NCBI GenBank assembly: GCA_049889775.1
Contig: JBMHCT010000043.1
Coordinates: forward strand, 558,001 to 622,000
Source of the DNA: Jejuia sp049889775
GTDB taxonomy: Bacteria; Bacteroidota; Bacteroidia; Flavobacteriales; Flavobacteriaceae
DNA length: 64,000 bases
Direction: 5' to 3'
The notes under the pieces were generated by a model, which saw only the letters and a program-made list of their open reading frames with translations, was not told where the DNA came from and searched no databases. Of this stretch, positions 63,075-64,000 are shown in pieces. Made by a program: the position numbers and the translations under genes. Positions within the stretch are counted from its first letter, which is position 1; each line of letters begins with the position of its first letter.

Positions 63075-64000
63075 TTAGTTAATTTGATATAGGATAATTG
63101 TATTAGAATCTCCTTTTACCACAAATTCCAAACTTCTATCGCCGTCAATATTATCTAATTGAATAGCAGAATTGCCATAAACAGGAAAGTTTTGTCTCGG
63201 GTTACCTTGGCTATCAAATAAGAATACTTTTTTTGATTGTAAATCGGTTACTGAAACATAGATTTTATCATTAAGATAAAAAATCTTGGGGTCGGTATAA
63301 TTTCCAAAATCTAAATCTAAAACCTTGCTTTTAATACCTAATTTATTTTCATCTAGAGTAACTCTTGTTTTGCTTGTGGTAGTAAGTTTATGGTTATTAG
63401 ATAATCCTAAATTAACAGTTGATGTGTTTCCACGTGAATCAATGCTAATTAATTTTCCATCTTGAGATGTAGTGGTAAATTTATTTTGATACACAAATGT
63501 TGGTTGATCTGAAAATACAAATTGGTCTTTAGGGGTTACTCTAGTACTTCCTTTTCTATTAAGAATATGTAATTTATCTTTCGTTTTAATAATTATATAA
63601 TCTTTACTGCCTATTCTAAAATGTTTGGGTTGACTTACGATAGGGCTCTTGGCAGATTTAAAATTAAAACCTTTTACCGTTTTCCCTTGTGCGTCATACA
63701 ATAAAATATCCTTGCCTTGAGTAACCATTAGTCGGTATTTCCTGTTTTTATCATAATCGAAAACGGAAAGTGGTTGCGTTATCTCATCATTAAAACGCAA
63801 CGGAAATGGTGCCACATCTCTTCCTTTTCTGTCCAAAACATAAACTCTATTTGGTGTGGCAAAAGCTAATTGCAGTCTGCCGTTTTTATACATGTCTATC
63901 TGTTCAACTTTGCCTAAAATTGATCCATTCAATCTTTTTTTCCATAACACATTTCCTTTGTTAGAGATTAAATAGAGGATGTTATTAATATCTTGAACAA
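63075..64000 (-). CDS. beta-propeller protein, C-terminal part (runs off the right edge)
   Basis: At least 308 residues of a repeat protein with blades such as NRVYVLDRKGRDVAPFPLRF, KDILLYDAQGKTVKGFNF, DKLHILNRKG and KKVFLFDSQGNPRQNFPVYG. This resembles a PQQ-type propeller. The in-frame sequence continues through the last base of the window (VQDINNILYLISNKGNVLW), so the GTG at 63950 is not the real start. The protein is therefore truncated here by the window edge, not by mutation. Function unknown. Confidence 0.8.
   Translation of the reverse strand, partial: VQDINNILYLISNKGNVLWKKRLNGSILGKVEQIDMYKNGRLQLAFATPNRVYVLDRKGRDVAPFPLRFNDEITQPLSVFDYDKNRKYRLMVTQGKDILLYDAQGKTVKGFNFKSAKSPIVSQPKHFRIGSKDYIIIKTKDKLHILNRKGSTRVTPKDQFVFSDQPTFVYQNKFTTTSQDGKLISIDSRGNTSTVNLGLSNNHKLTTTSKTRVTLDENKLGIKSKVLDLDFGNYTDPKIFYLNDKIYVSVTDLQSKKVFLFDSQGNPRQNFPVYGNSAIQLDNIDGDRSLEFVVKGDSNTIILYQIN

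Noticed and set aside
63948..63950. GTG as the start codon of the last gene
   Set aside because: The frame stays open to the window edge with propeller-like sequence (VQDINNILYLISNKGNVLW), so the gene is cut by the edge and its start is outside.
1..64000. tRNA, rRNA, CRISPR array, transposase or prophage genes
   Set aside because: I looked for them on both strands and found no supporting sequence; short tRNAs could be missed by eye.

Overview
This 64 kb window is chromosomal DNA from a member of the Bacteroidota, almost certainly a marine Flavobacteriaceae. The evidence is AT-rich DNA, two SusC/SusD pairs, a hybrid two-component regulator with AraC output, a type IX secretion protein (PorT) and a type IX secreted enzyme, a primary sigma factor without region 1.1, menaquinone methyltransferase, many lipoproteins, and promoter sequences of the Bacteroidetes TAnnTTTG type.

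Region 1 (1-11262, + strand) is a carbohydrate catabolic operon: MFS sugar-acid transporter, enolase-superfamily sugar-acid dehydratase, KDPG/KDPGal-type aldolase, an S1 sulfatase, and a sulfatase fused to an SMP-30 lactonase. A 1418-residue hybrid two-component regulator follows. The set fits a sulfated sugar that is desulfated and carried through lactone, aldonate and 2-keto-3-deoxy-aldonate; a galactan is most likely. A dehydrogenase and a kinase would still be needed and are not in the window.

Region 2 (11336-14893) holds an MtfA-like peptidase, a CBS-domain protein, ribulose-phosphate epimerase, a short BLUF photoreceptor and the primary sigma factor. Region 3 (15057-30588, mostly - strand) is a second polysaccharide locus with SusC-SusD-SusC-SusD-DUF1735 lipoprotein, an 880-bp noncoding stretch, and a trio of FG-GAP/VCBS lipoprotein, lipoprotein cytochrome c and divergent TPR lipoprotein. 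It lies between rpe/rpoD and pnp/rpsO and looks like an accessory block placed in a core neighbourhood.

Region 4 (30789-50033) is mostly core genes: pnp, rpsO, a PAS histidine kinase, accD (without its zinc finger), fbaA, a TamA/BamA-type lipoprotein, an rRNA/tRNA methyltransferase, porT, ubiE/menG, trkA-trkH, three small membrane proteins, an aminotransferase, a fatty acid desaturase and rsmG. Region 5 (50060-64000) is more mixed: an inverted-repeat element, tandem TPR paralogues, an ECF42-like sigma factor with its YCII partner, a GDP-mannose mannosyl hydrolase-like Nudix protein, lipoproteins, a GNAT, a DUF481 protein, a gene fused in frame to a 5' remnant of polyphosphate kinase 2, a GH16 agarase/porphyranase-like enzyme with a type IX sorting tail, a nucleoid-associated protein, an OmpA-family protein and a beta-propeller gene that runs off the right edge.

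Two related intergenic repeats (33282-33362 and 54691-54775) carry compensating base changes in their terminal arms. The most unusual items are the sulfatase-lactonase fusion, the ppk2 remnant with its promoter, the BLUF protein with two replaced flavin-pocket residues, and the covarying repeat. I found no tRNA, rRNA, CRISPR array, transposase or prophage gene.
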